Assembly (NCBI RefSeq): GCF_020991455.1
Contig: NZ_JAJMOX010000004.1
Coordinates: forward strand, 124,001 to 188,000
Source of the DNA: Flavobacterium sp. JAS
GTDB lineage: Bacteria; Bacteroidota; Bacteroidia; Flavobacteriales; Flavobacteriaceae
Reading direction: 5' to 3'
Length of the DNA stretch: 64,000 bases
Numbering within the stretch: the first letter of the stretch is position 1; the number at the start of each line of letters is the position of its first letter. The notes under the pieces are model-generated. The model was not told the DNA's origin and ran no database searches. It worked only from the letters and a program-made list of their open reading frames with translations. Made by a program: the position numbers and the translations under genes. Of the stretch, positions 23,762 to 32,474 are shown one piece after another.

Positions 23762-26700
23762 TTTGTATTAAAATATTCTTGAACTTTTTGATTAAAATTC
23801 GAGCGCAAAGGTAGTGATTGTCTGTTTAATATCTCTACACTGTTTAAATAATCCAATAGTGAACTCGGCAAAGCATTTGTTCTATTAGAAAACTCAGCCT
23901 TATTAGTTTCAGATTGACGCTTGGTATCTTGCCCTTGTTGCTGAACTGCATTGTTTAATTTCAACAACTCTTGTTGAATATTAAGTATGCGTTGCAAGTT
24001 CTCATTCTTAAAACCCTTATTTAAAATTTGCTTTTCGGAAACTTTCATTTGATCAATTACAGATTTACCTTGAGAGTCTAATCCTTGTTTAGCTAATTCT
24101 TTTTGCAAAGCTTCACGAAGTTTTACTTGCTCTTTGTAGATTTCCATGATTGCTTCAGCATCTCCTTCACCATCATGACCGTCTTTATTTTCATTTCCTT
24201 TACCGCCACTTTTATTACCTTGTCCATCCTTTCCATCTTTTCCATCTCCACTTTTTCCTTTCCCTTCTTTCCCTTGACTATCCTTACCTTCTCCACTTTT
24301 TCCTTCTCCGGGTTTCTCTCCAGGTTTCATTCCAGCTTTCATTTTCTCTCCTAAACCTTTTTGCTTTTGGATAATATCTGGCAATTGCATTCCTTGTCCA
24401 TCACCTGGTTTTGGTTTTCCTGATCCCGGTTTAGACATCGACATCTGCATGTTGTTTAATAAATCACTTAAAAAATCAGCCAACTTATTAGCAGAAGAAA
24501 CTGCATATTGCTGATGCGAAACTCCTTTAGGAACCTGAACATCGCTTAAACTTTCAATAGCTTTATCTACATTATATTGTACATTCCCAATTTCCTTAGT
24601 TACATCTTCGGCAATTTTTGGATTACGAAGTGACATCGCAAACAAACTATCATCGACATATCTAAACTGTTGTTTCAAATTCTGCTGAACTTTAATGTTC
24701 TTTGTATATGCCGAAGAACCCAACTTCATAGATTTAAATTGTTTCATCACATCTTCCTGCGATAAAGAATATGCTAGAAGATTATCCAGAATCTGACGAA
24801 GCATTGCAACATCTTCTTCTAACTGTTCTTGCTCCCCACCTTCCATACTAGCATCCATTTGTTCTGCCATGCTTTTCATTTTCTTGGCAGCACTTTTTTG
24901 TTTTGGCTTAGCCGAAGATGAATTCTTTTTACCCAATTCTTCAGAAGCTTTTTCTAAATCATTCTTTAAATCTTTTTCTTTTGAAGCATCATTTGGAATA
25001 TCCAAAGGAGCTTTTAATGTTTTGTTTTCTTCTTTAAGGTCTTTTAAATCTTCTTGTATTTTATCAAAAGCCTTATTAATATCTTCTTGTTTCTCCTGAG
25101 TATTTTCTTTTTCTTTATTAGAAAGCTGCTCCTGCTGCTCTGCAAGTTTGTTTAATTTCTCAGCAACTTGCTCTGCTTTTTTAGATACATAAAAACGTTT
25201 GGTCAACTCAACTAATTGTTCTAAATTTCTAGATTGATTTTTACTGATCTGTTTGAACTTTTCCATCTTATCAAACAACTCTTCACTTTGTAATTTATCA
25301 TTTAGGTTCTTCAACTCGTCCATTAACTTCTGATTCTTTTCTAAATCTTTCTCGGCATTATCTAAACGTTTTTGTAAATCATCGGCAGTTTTATCTTTCT
25401 TTTCAGACTGAAACTTATCTAAATTCTTATTCATTTTCTCAGCAAATTGTTTCATCATTTCGTCTTGTTGTTTCTGACGTTTGATAAAATCATTTACTTT
25501 TTGCTGATCTTTAAACTCTAAATTATCTTTCTCTTTTCCTGCTTTCTGAATCTTATCCATTTCAGAAAACTGTTTTGTTTGATTCTTTAAAGACTTTTCT
25601 AAACTATTAATATTATCATTTTGCTGTTGTAATTCCAAATCATGAATTTCATCTGTAGTTGAAACACGATCAGAAAAAACAGAAGACTTTGTACTCTTAA
25701 AACCATGAGGTGCATCGTTATCAAAAACTTCAAAATAGTATTCATAAGATACTCCTTCCTGAACGGCAAGGTTGCTTGGAAAATTAAAAACAAACTGATC
25801 AAATACTCCAGACTTCACAGGAATGGTTCCACGCTTAGCAGTGTTTGGTTTGTTGTGTTCGTAATAAACTACCTGTAATTTTGACAAACCATAGTCATCT
25901 CCTAACCTACCCAAAACATAATTCTTATCTAACTTTAAACTATCCGGAGCTGGCGAAACAGTAATCGTTGGATGCTGATCTTTGATAACTGAGAGCTGAT
26001 AATCCAGTTTTTCGTAGTTTTTGACCTTATTATTGGAGGTAAGAATTTGATATTCTGTATTTTGACTGATGTTTTTAGCCAATTTAAACTCATTTTCGAC
26101 TTTATTAAACTTAAAAGTAGCATTGTCATCCATCCAAACAATCTCCTGAGTCGATTGTGTATTCATCTTCCAGGTCACTAAAGTTCCTTCTGGCACAATT
26201 GCATTTCCGGTTCCTTGAATTGTTTCTGATTTCTTTTTTAGATAAGATGGAAAATTCAGAACCATTTCGAAGTTGGCAATTGATGGAACTGTGATCACTT
26301 TCAATTCATATTCATCAGATGAAACTGAATTTCCTTCAAAAGAAAAAGAAACATTTTCAACTGGTTTTTCAATCTTGAATTCAAACTTTCCTGGCTGAGA
26401 AGATTCCATAAAATAACTTTCGTCACCTATATGAATCATTACATTCTCCGGAACTACTTTTCCAACAGATTCCATTTTGATAACGAAATCTTTATTCTGT
26501 TCTGTTTGCAAATTTTGATTTAGAACTACAAATTTAAAAGGAGCCGGAGGTAAAAACGTAGCATTAAAATGTACTACTCTATTTAAACTTTGAGATATTA
26601 TATTGCTATTTCCTGAAATATAAAACACCGCAAAAAGCAAAATAGGAATTATTGCTAATGGCAAATACTTTTTATTGGTTTTAAAATTGATGGCATTTCC

Positions 26701-27129
26701 AAACGGGATTGGTTGCAATGAATTTGCTTTTTGCTCTATCGAAGCCAACATCAATTCAGAACTTTCTGCTGAATTCTCAGAAGCCGACAATTGTAAAAAG
26801 TTAGTTAGTTTATCACTCACTTCTGTAAAATGGTCTCCAATAATTTTGGAAGCCTGACTATAATCAATCCCTTTTTGAAGTTTGAATAATTTAAAAATTG
26901 GAAACAAAATAAATCGAAACAAAAGGAAAACTTCTACTCCTATAAATAGCCAAAACAATAATGTTCTTCCTACTGGTTTTAACCAAAGAAAATACTCAAC
27001 AAAAAGCGTGAACAGAAAATACAATAATCCAAAACCAATAAAAAGAAGCGCTCCTTTTATCAATTCGTTGGTATAATATTTCTTTATAAATGCTTCAAGC
27101 TTTAGATATATTGCAGATGTTGTTTTCAA
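23758..27129 (-). CDS. DUF4175 family large membrane/coiled-coil protein
   Basis: 1123 aa. Three hydrophobic segments lie near the N-terminus (about 25-45, 52-78, 155-172). Residues about 200-500 look like beta-rich extracytoplasmic domains. From about 505 to 880 the protein is highly charged coiled coil with Gln/Lys/Glu runs. A low-complexity Gly/Lys/Asp segment sits at about 933-990 (GKSGDGKDGKDGQGNKSGGK). The layout matches DUF4175 proteins of Bacteroidota, whose role is unknown. It is upstream of and overlaps ybeY, in one operon with it. Confidence 0.88.
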   Translation of the reverse strand: MKTTSAIYLKLEAFIKKYYTNELIKGALLFIGFGLLYFLFTLFVEYFLWLKPVGRTLLFWLFIGVEVFLLFRFILFPIFKLFKLQKGIDYSQASKIIGDHFTEVSDKLTNFLQLSASENSAESSELMLASIEQKANSLQPIPFGNAINFKTNKKYLPLAIIPILLFAVFYISGNSNIISQSLNRVVHFNATFLPPAPFKFVVLNQNLQTEQNKDFVIKMESVGKVVPENVMIHIGDESYFMESSQPGKFEFKIEKPVENVSFSFEGNSVSSDEYELKVITVPSIANFEMVLNFPSYLKKKSETIQGTGNAIVPEGTLVTWKMNTQSTQEIVWMDDNATFKFNKVENEFKLAKNISQNTEYQILTSNNKVKNYEKLDYQLSVIKDQHPTITVSPAPDSLKLDKNYVLGRLGDDYGLSKLQVVYYEHNKPNTAKRGTIPVKSGVFDQFVFNFPSNLAVQEGVSYEYYFEVFDNDAPHGFKSTKSSVFSDRVSTTDEIHDLELQQQNDNINSLEKSLKNQTKQFSEMDKIQKAGKEKDNLEFKDQQKVNDFIKRQKQQDEMMKQFAEKMNKNLDKFQSEKKDKTADDLQKRLDNAEKDLEKNQKLMDELKNLNDKLQSEELFDKMEKFKQISKNQSRNLEQLVELTKRFYVSKKAEQVAEKLNKLAEQQEQLSNKEKENTQEKQEDINKAFDKIQEDLKDLKEENKTLKAPLDIPNDASKEKDLKNDLEKASEELGKKNSSSAKPKQKSAAKKMKSMAEQMDASMEGGEQEQLEEDVAMLRQILDNLLAYSLSQEDVMKQFKSMKLGSSAYTKNIKVQQNLKQQFRYVDDSLFAMSLRNPKIAEDVTKEIGNVQYNVDKAIESLSDVQVPKGVSHQQYAVSSANKLADFLSDLLNNMQMSMSKPGSGKPKPGDGQGMQLPDIIQKQKGLGEKMKAGMKPGEKPGEGKSGEGKDSQGKEGKGKSGDGKDGKDGQGNKSGGKGNENKDGHDGEGDAEAIMEIYKEQVKLREALQKELAKQGLDSQGKSVIDQMKVSEKQILNKGFKNENLQRILNIQQELLKLNNAVQQQGQDTKRQSETNKAEFSNRTNALPSSLLDYLNSVEILNRQSLPLRSNFNQKVQEYFNTK

Positions 27130-27266
27130 AATGAATCTCTTTTATTTATAACCCATAAAAGTACTAATTTTAATTAGATAATAATCAATGAGAAAATTAG
27201 TCAATTAAGCTACAAGCAAGACATTATCTAATTAAAACTCATTTTCTAATTCTCTAATTAGAATTG

Positions 27267-27274
27267 TATCTTTG
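27267..27274 (+). promoter_or_regulatory. -7 element of the gltX promoter
   Basis: TATCTTTG, 17 bp before the ATG. No clear TTG is seen at the matching upstream distance. Confidence 0.5.
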
Positions 27275-27291
27275 CATCAAAATTTAAACAA

Positions 27292-28797
27292 ATGTCAAAG
27301 CAAGTTCGTGTGCGTTTTGCACCAAGTCCAACAGGACCTTTACATATTGGCGGAGTTCGTACTGCCTTATTTAATTATTTATTTGCCAAAAAAAATAATG
27401 GTGTTTTTTATTTAAGAATTGAAGATACTGATCAAACTCGTTTTGTTCCAGGTGCCGAAGCTTATATTATGGAAGCATTAGAATGGTTAGGAATTGCTCC
27501 TGAAGAAACCGTTGGCAAAAATGAAAAATTTGGTCCGTACAGACAAAGTGATCGTAAAGAATTGTACCAACAATATGCCGATCAATTGATCAATTCTGGT
27601 TGGGCATATTATGCTTTTGATACTCCGGAAGCTTTAGATGCACATAGAAAACAACATGAAGCTGAAGGAAAAACATTTATTTATAACCATCATAATCGTG
27701 AAAAGTTAGATACTTCTCTGGTAATTTCTGCTGACGAAGTTTCTAAAAGAATTGCAAATGGAGAACATTATGTGATCCGTTTTAAAACTCCTACTGATGA
27801 AACTTTACATTTAAAAGATATCATTCGTGGTGATGTGAAATTTGAAACGAATCTTCTTGATGATAAAGTATTGTTTAAAAGTGACGGAATGCCAACGTAC
27901 CATTTAGCAAATATTGTTGATGATCATTTGATGGAAACTTCACATGTAATTCGTGGTGAAGAATGGTTACCATCGATGCCTCTTCACGTTTTATTATACA
28001 GAGCTTTTGGTTGGAATGCTCCGGAATTTGCACATTTACCTTTGATATTGAAACCCGTTGGAAACGGTAAATTATCAAAAAGAGATGGAGATAAATTAGG
28101 ATTTCCTGTGTTTCCATTAGAATGGAAAACCGAAGAAGGTGTTTCATCTGGATATAGAGAGAATGGATTTTTCCCAGAAGCAGTTATAAATTTCCTTGCT
28201 TTGTTAGGTTGGAATGACGGAACTGATAAAGAATTATTTTCATTAGAAGAACTTGTAGAGTCTTTTGACTTAAACAGAGTTCACAAATCTGGAGCAAAAT
28301 TTGATCCAGAGAAAAACAAATGGTTCAATCATCAACATTTAATCAAACAAAATGATGCTGATTTAGCGAAGAACTTCATTCCTATTTTGGTTGAAAAAGC
28401 TGTTGATATTTCTAAATACGACGTTACAAGAATTGTTTCATTGATTAAAGAAAGAGTAAATTTTGTTTCTGAATTTTGGGATTTAAGTGATTTCTTTTTC
28501 CAGGCCCCAACATCATACGATGAAAAAGCGAGCAAAAACTGGAAGGAAGAAACTCCAACTTTGATGCAAGAATTGATTTCAGTTCTGGAAAATATCGAAG
28601 ATTTTACATCTGCAAATATTGAAACTATCGTGAAAGATTGGTTAACTAAAAACGAAATTGGAATGGGTAAAGTAATGCAGCCTTTCCGCTTGAGTTTAGT
28701 TGGAGCTCTTAAAGGTCCTCACCTATTTGACATTGTTGAAATTATTGGAAAAGAAGAAACTATTTCTAGAATTCAAAAAGCGATCGCAACATTATAA
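27292..28797 (+). CDS. gltX: Glutamyl-tRNA synthetase
   Basis: 501 aa. Class I synthetase. FAPSPTGPLHIGGVRTALFN (9-28) contains the HIGH signature, and KLSKRDGDK (about 260-268) is the KMSKS loop. ARIEDTDQTR-like YLRIEDTDQTRFVPGA and GMPTYHLANIVDDHLMETSH are typical of the family. The length matches bacterial GluRS. GlnRS is encoded separately at 32475-34592. A terminator follows at 28821. Confidence 0.97.
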   Translation: MSKQVRVRFAPSPTGPLHIGGVRTALFNYLFAKKNNGVFYLRIEDTDQTRFVPGAEAYIMEALEWLGIAPEETVGKNEKFGPYRQSDRKELYQQYADQLINSGWAYYAFDTPEALDAHRKQHEAEGKTFIYNHHNREKLDTSLVISADEVSKRIANGEHYVIRFKTPTDETLHLKDIIRGDVKFETNLLDDKVLFKSDGMPTYHLANIVDDHLMETSHVIRGEEWLPSMPLHVLLYRAFGWNAPEFAHLPLILKPVGNGKLSKRDGDKLGFPVFPLEWKTEEGVSSGYRENGFFPEAVINFLALLGWNDGTDKELFSLEELVESFDLNRVHKSGAKFDPEKNKWFNHQHLIKQNDADLAKNFIPILVEKAVDISKYDVTRIVSLIKERVNFVSEFWDLSDFFFQAPTSYDEKASKNWKEETPTLMQELISVLENIEDFTSANIETIVKDWLTKNEIGMGKVMQPFRLSLVGALKGPHLFDIVEIIGKEETISRIQKAIATL

Positions 28798-28820
28798 TAG
28801 CTTAATAGTAAAAAATATAA

Positions 28821-28861
28821 ACGCTAAGAAACATTGATAATATGTTCTTAGCGTTTTTTTT
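28821..28861 (+). terminator. gltX terminator
   Basis: Stem ACGCTAAGAACA / TGTTCTTAGCGT followed by eight or more T. Confidence 0.93.
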
Positions 28862-28933
28862 TATGCTTTAAAAAATTTAAATTGGAAGAATATTCGTAAT
28901 TTTCAAGATCATAAAAACTAAATTAATATCATC

Positions 28934-29914
28934 ATGGGTACAGCATTTATTATTCTAATAGTCTTCGGATTATTTATTTTAATGTCTTCTTTTTTTACAG
29001 TGAAACAACAATCGTCTGTAATTATAGAAAGATTCGGTAAGTTTTTGAGCGTTAGAAATTCAGGTTTACAATTAAAAATTCCGTTGGTTGACAGATTGGC
29101 TGGACGTGTAAATCTTAAAATTCAACAGTTAGATGTTATCATTGAAACCAAAACTAAAGACAATGTTTTTATCAAAATGAAAGTTTCGGTTCAGTTTAAA
29201 GTGATTCAGGAAAAAGTATATGATGCTTTTTATAAATTAGAATATCCACACGATCAAATTACCGCTTATGTGTTTGATGTCGTTCGTGCCGAAGTTCCTA
29301 AACTAAAATTGGATGATGTTTTTGAAAGAAAAGATGATATCGCAATTGCTGTAAAAAGAGAATTGAACGAAGCAATGACTACTTATGGATATGACATTAT
29401 CAATACTTTAGTTACCGATATTGATCCGGATATTCAGGTAAAAAATGCAATGAACAGAATTAACGCTGCAGACAGAGAAAAAACTGCTGCTGAATTTGAA
29501 GCTGAAAGTTCAAGAATTAGAATCGTTGCAAAAGCAAAAGCTGAAGCAGAAAGTAAACGTTTACAAGGTCAAGGTATTGCAGATCAACGTCGTGAAATTG
29601 CCAGAGGTCTTGTAGAAAGTGTTGAAGTTTTGAACAATGTTGGTATTAATTCTCAAGAAGCTTCTGCACTAATTGTAGTAACTCAACATTATGATACGCT
29701 TCAGGCTATTGGTGCCGATGCAAATTCGAATTTAATTTTATTACCAAATTCTCCTCAAGCCGGAAGTGATATGTTGAACAATATGGTTGCATCGTTTACA
29801 GCATCAAATCAAGTTGGTGAAATGATGAAGAAAAACAATAAAAAAATTGTGAAACCAAAACCTATTGAACCTCAATCTGGTTATGAAGATGACATTCAAC
29901 CTGAAGTAAAATAA
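28934..29914 (+). CDS. SPFH-domain (stomatin/QmcA-like) membrane protein
   Basis: 326 aa. An N-terminal transmembrane helix (residues 3-24) precedes the band-7/SPFH domain: VKQQSSVIIERFGKFLSVRN, GLQLKIPLVDRL, VSVQFKVI. A coiled region AADREKTAAEFEAESSRIRI with AKAEAESKRLQGQGIADQRR follows, typical of QmcA and paraslipin-like scaffolds. These proteins form ring-like membrane assemblies and often guard proteases; no NfeD partner gene is adjacent. It shares a bidirectional terminator with the next, convergent gene. Confidence 0.92.
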   Translation: MGTAFIILIVFGLFILMSSFFTVKQQSSVIIERFGKFLSVRNSGLQLKIPLVDRLAGRVNLKIQQLDVIIETKTKDNVFIKMKVSVQFKVIQEKVYDAFYKLEYPHDQITAYVFDVVRAEVPKLKLDDVFERKDDIAIAVKRELNEAMTTYGYDIINTLVTDIDPDIQVKNAMNRINAADREKTAAEFEAESSRIRIVAKAKAEAESKRLQGQGIADQRREIARGLVESVEVLNNVGINSQEASALIVVTQHYDTLQAIGADANSNLILLPNSPQAGSDMLNNMVASFTASNQVGEMMKKNNKKIVKPKPIEPQSGYEDDIQPEVK

Positions 29915-29925
29915 TTATAGAAAGT

Positions 29926-29955
29926 AAAAAAGAGGCTTAATTGCCTCTTTTTTTA
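29926..29955. terminator. Bidirectional terminator between the SPFH and DUF6327 genes
   Basis: Stem AAAAAGAGGC / GCCTCTTTTT with loop TTAATT. It overlaps the 3' end of the convergent gene. Confidence 0.88.
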
Positions 29956-30191
29956 TTGATAAACCAACCAATAATATACGGTAAAATTGACTGCAAAATC
30001 TTGACATAAGAATTTGAAAAGTACTCTTTGTAAGAAGACAAAAATCCGTTTACGATATTTTGAGGTGTTATACTTTCCTTAGTTTTCTGAAAACTTAAAA
30101 CTAATTTTTGATAATTAATCTCTTTCTCTAATTTCAGAATTTCCAAATCTCTTTCGATTTCTGCGTATGATGCGTATTTTTTAGTTTCCAT
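29937..30191 (-). CDS. DUF6327-like small protein
   Basis: 84 aa. The start METKKYASYAEIERDLEILK and EINYQKLVLSFQKTKESI match the short flavobacterial family I recall as DUF6327. The C-terminus has an amphipathic/hydrophobic stretch ILQSILPYIIGWFINKK, so it may associate with the membrane. It is the last of three genes (YtxH-like, holin-like, this one) transcribed leftwards. Neighbour overlap is absent; 2 bp separate it from the holin-like gene. A stress or envelope role is only suggested by the YtxH partner. Confidence 0.72.
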   Translation of the reverse strand: METKKYASYAEIERDLEILKLEKEINYQKLVLSFQKTKESITPQNIVNGFLSSYKEYFSNSYVKILQSILPYIIGWFINKKRGN

Positions 30192-30193
30192 AA

Positions 30194-30544
30194 TTAATCA
30201 TTAAAAAAGATTTCTGAAAATTTCTCCAATATCGGACCTTCTACAAACTTATCTTTGATAAAGAAAAGTAAAATTGTAGCAACAAGATACATCCCTCCTA
30301 CTGTCAAAAATCCTAAAGCATAACTTCCAAACATTGTACTAAAAGCAAAAGCAGCAGCTACAGATCCAAAAAGTAAAACCATACTAAAGCACAATAAGAT
30401 CAAAGTAAACTTAAAAATTAAAGTTGTCGATTTCATGGCAACTTTAAAACCCCAAAGTTTATAGTAAGCTAAATGGCTTTCCAGATAAACTTTAGTCTGA
30501 TCCTGAATGTTTTCGGTATTTTCTTTTAATTCTTCAAAAGCCAT
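30194..30544 (-). CDS. Phage-holin-family (holin-X-like) membrane protein
   Basis: 116 aa from the ATG at 30544 (MAFEELKENTENIQDQTKVY); the longer frame starts in hydrophobic A/T-rich upstream sequence. Two transmembrane helices: about 40-66 and 72-95. The arrangement matches the holin superfamily III-type proteins (YqjE-like) found beside YtxH and DUF6327 genes. There are no phage genes nearby, so a lysis role is unlikely. It lies 2 bp from the next gene and 127 bp after the YtxH-like gene. Confidence 0.8.
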   Translation of the reverse strand: MAFEELKENTENIQDQTKVYLESHLAYYKLWGFKVAMKSTTLIFKFTLILLCFSMVLLFGSVAAAFAFSTMFGSYALGFLTVGGMYLVATILLFFIKDKFVEGPILEKFSEIFFND

Positions 30545-30671
30545 AATTATAATTTTAATTAATAAAAGAAGCACAAAACTCATGATTTTACAATTACTAT
30601 TCGATTATTCTAAAATTAAAATAACCAAAACAATCATTAAAATCACATTGAGCTTTGTGCTTCCTGGATTA

Positions 30672-30998
30672 TTATTTTTGAAGTTTAGCGTTTTGTGCTT
30701 TTAAATCAGCCAATTTAGATTCCAAAAAACTGATTACCTCCTCCGTTTTATAACTCATGTTCGAAAGTAATTCTCCATAAGTTCCATCTAAATTTTCTTT
30801 TGCGTGTGTAAACTTTTCACGTAACACTTCAGAACTTGCCGAAAGTGAATCCTTCAAATTATGAGTTGCATCGTCTAAACCTTCTTTAAGTTTAGCACGA
30901 GTTTTAGATCCTTTGTCAGGAGCAAATAAAATTCCGATCGCTGCACCAGCGGCTGCAGCACCCAAAATTGCTGCTACAGTATTTAAGTTCTTTGACAT
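30672..30998 (-). CDS. YtxH domain protein
   Basis: 108 aa. The hydrophobic Gly/Ala-rich N-terminus TVAAILGAAAAGAAIGILFA followed by PDKGSKTRAKLKEGLDDATH is the YtxH signature. The rest is helical and charged (SEVLREKFTHAKENLDGTYG). YtxH proteins in other bacteria belong to general stress responses; here the role is inferred only from family. It is first of the three-gene set. Confidence 0.88.
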   Translation of the reverse strand: MSKNLNTVAAILGAAAAGAAIGILFAPDKGSKTRAKLKEGLDDATHNLKDSLSASSEVLREKFTHAKENLDGTYGELLSNMSYKTEEVISFLESKLADLKAQNAKLQK

Positions 30999-31089
30999 AA
31001 TATTTAAATTTAAATGATTAATAAAGGTACTCTTTTTTTAAATTACAAATTGCCGGCTTAATATTATTTAATAAAAATTAACACTAAAT

Positions 31090-31569
31090 TTAATACACGT
31101 AAGCTACAGCTTCATATTTTCCATCTGCTTTTTCAACAATGCTCACAAACGGATATCCACTTGAAGCCACTTGTGTTTTGATTCTCAAAGCAGTACTATT
31201 TTGATTTGCAATTGGCGGTTCTCCTTTTGTCTTTGTCGAGACTCCAGAAAAATTAGCCACTTGTTTTAAACCTATTGTCTTTTCCTGAGGCAAAACTGTT
31301 ACCAACTTGTAATCTGATTTTGAATCTACTATAACTTTATCAGATATTTTTTTAGTCTGATTGGTTTGTTTATTTGTTAATTGTGAAACAGCATATTTGC
31401 TAATTTTATGTTCTTCGGCACTTCCGTTAAAAGAATAATAAACCAAATCATTTTCTAGTTTAATAAAATTAACATCTAGTTGTTCACCATTGTGTTTTGT
31501 AATTTGATGTGTTTGTGAAATTGCAATATTTGCAAATAAAATCGATAGCGTAAAAATGATACATTTCAT
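31090..31569 (-). CDS. Secreted hypothetical protein
   Basis: 159 aa with a signal peptide (MKCIIFTLSILFANIAISQ). The mature part starts with THQITKHNGEQLDVNFIKLE, a short beta-rich motif common in flavobacterial proteins of unknown function, and ends with SSGYPFVSIVEKADGKYEAV. No catalytic motif is visible. It stands alone, with a long repeat-bearing gap on its 5' side. Confidence 0.7.
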   Translation of the reverse strand: MKCIIFTLSILFANIAISQTHQITKHNGEQLDVNFIKLENDLVYYSFNGSAEEHKISKYAVSQLTNKQTNQTKKISDKVIVDSKSDYKLVTVLPQEKTIGLKQVANFSGVSTKTKGEPPIANQNSTALRIKTQVASSGYPFVSIVEKADGKYEAVAYVY

Positions 31570-31885
31570 AAATAAATAAATTTTAAATTGTTTATGGCCA
31601 AAAGATGAAAATCAAAATTTGAAACTATTAGCAAAAAATAATTCTATGATATTTAGCCATTATGAAATCATCCTGAAAAAATACTTTTACGCTGAAGTAT
31701 TATCAAAATCAAATCACAATAAAAATTAGAACATAAAACAATTGGCAAGAATTAGTACTTAGAATTAAAACCAAAATCAAAAATGCTCTATTTTTAAACT
31801 TTGGCAAAAATCAATTTCGATTCTCAACTTTCGTTTCAAATTATTGAAAAATATTTTTCAAACTTGGCACTATGATAAAAATAGC

Positions 31886-32060
31886 AACTTTATAAACAAT
31901 TGTATGTTAACAACCCGTTAAACTGAGAAAAATAACGGCTAAAATTAAAATAAAGATCTAAAATCAACGATTATTCAAAAGATGAGTTAAGAGATGGAAG
32001 AAATGAAATTATAGCTTAAAATTAATTTATGAAGGTCACTTTTAATCTAAAACATCTATA
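31886..32060. repeat. Direct repeat, copy A
   Basis: Begins AACTTTATAAACAATT; the core at 31981-32052 is identical to 32316-32387. Confidence 0.88.
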
Positions 32061-32220
32061 AAAATTAGCTTTTAAATAGATTTTGTAAATAATAAATTAA
32101 ACCTTTCAAATATTAAAAATGATCACTAAAACTGATATTAAATCAAATCGCTAACTTTTGATTAAAATTTCAATTTTTAACCTAGATTTCAATAGAATTT
32201 AGAAAACAGATGAAATTCTC

Positions 32221-32395
32221 AACTTTATAAACAATTCGTTGTTAATAAACTCAAAAGCAGCCCAAAATAAGACATAAAACTAAAATAAAGCCTTTTTTTT
32301 AACGATTATTCGAAAGATGAGTTAAGAGATGGAAGAAATGAAATTATAGCTTAAAATTAATTTATGAAGGTCACTTTTAATCTAAAAAATTTATA
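32221..32395. repeat. Direct repeat, copy B
   Basis: Offset from copy A is 335 bp throughout. Identical core begins GATGAGTTAAGAGATGGAAG. Confidence 0.88.
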
Positions 32396-32474
32396 AATTT
32401 TATACTTTTAATAGAAATTATAAATAATAAAAAAAGCGCTTATAAAAAGCGCTTTCTAATAGATTCTAATGATA

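Larger units (their letters stand above)
31570..32474. other. 905-bp gene-free region with a 335-bp-period duplication
   Basis: No gene is supported. It contains two direct copies (31886 and 32221) of a segment whose central 72 bp is identical. The rest is AT-rich and diverged. Confidence 0.75.

Noticed and set aside
24103..25099. Phe-rich open frames antisense to the DUF4175 gene
   Set aside because: They are shadows of Lys/Glu-rich coiled-coil codons on the opposite strand.
30194..30544. Phage lysis module from the holin-like gene
   Set aside because: No phage structural or integrase genes are near, and the YtxH/DUF6327 neighbours form a common chromosomal set.
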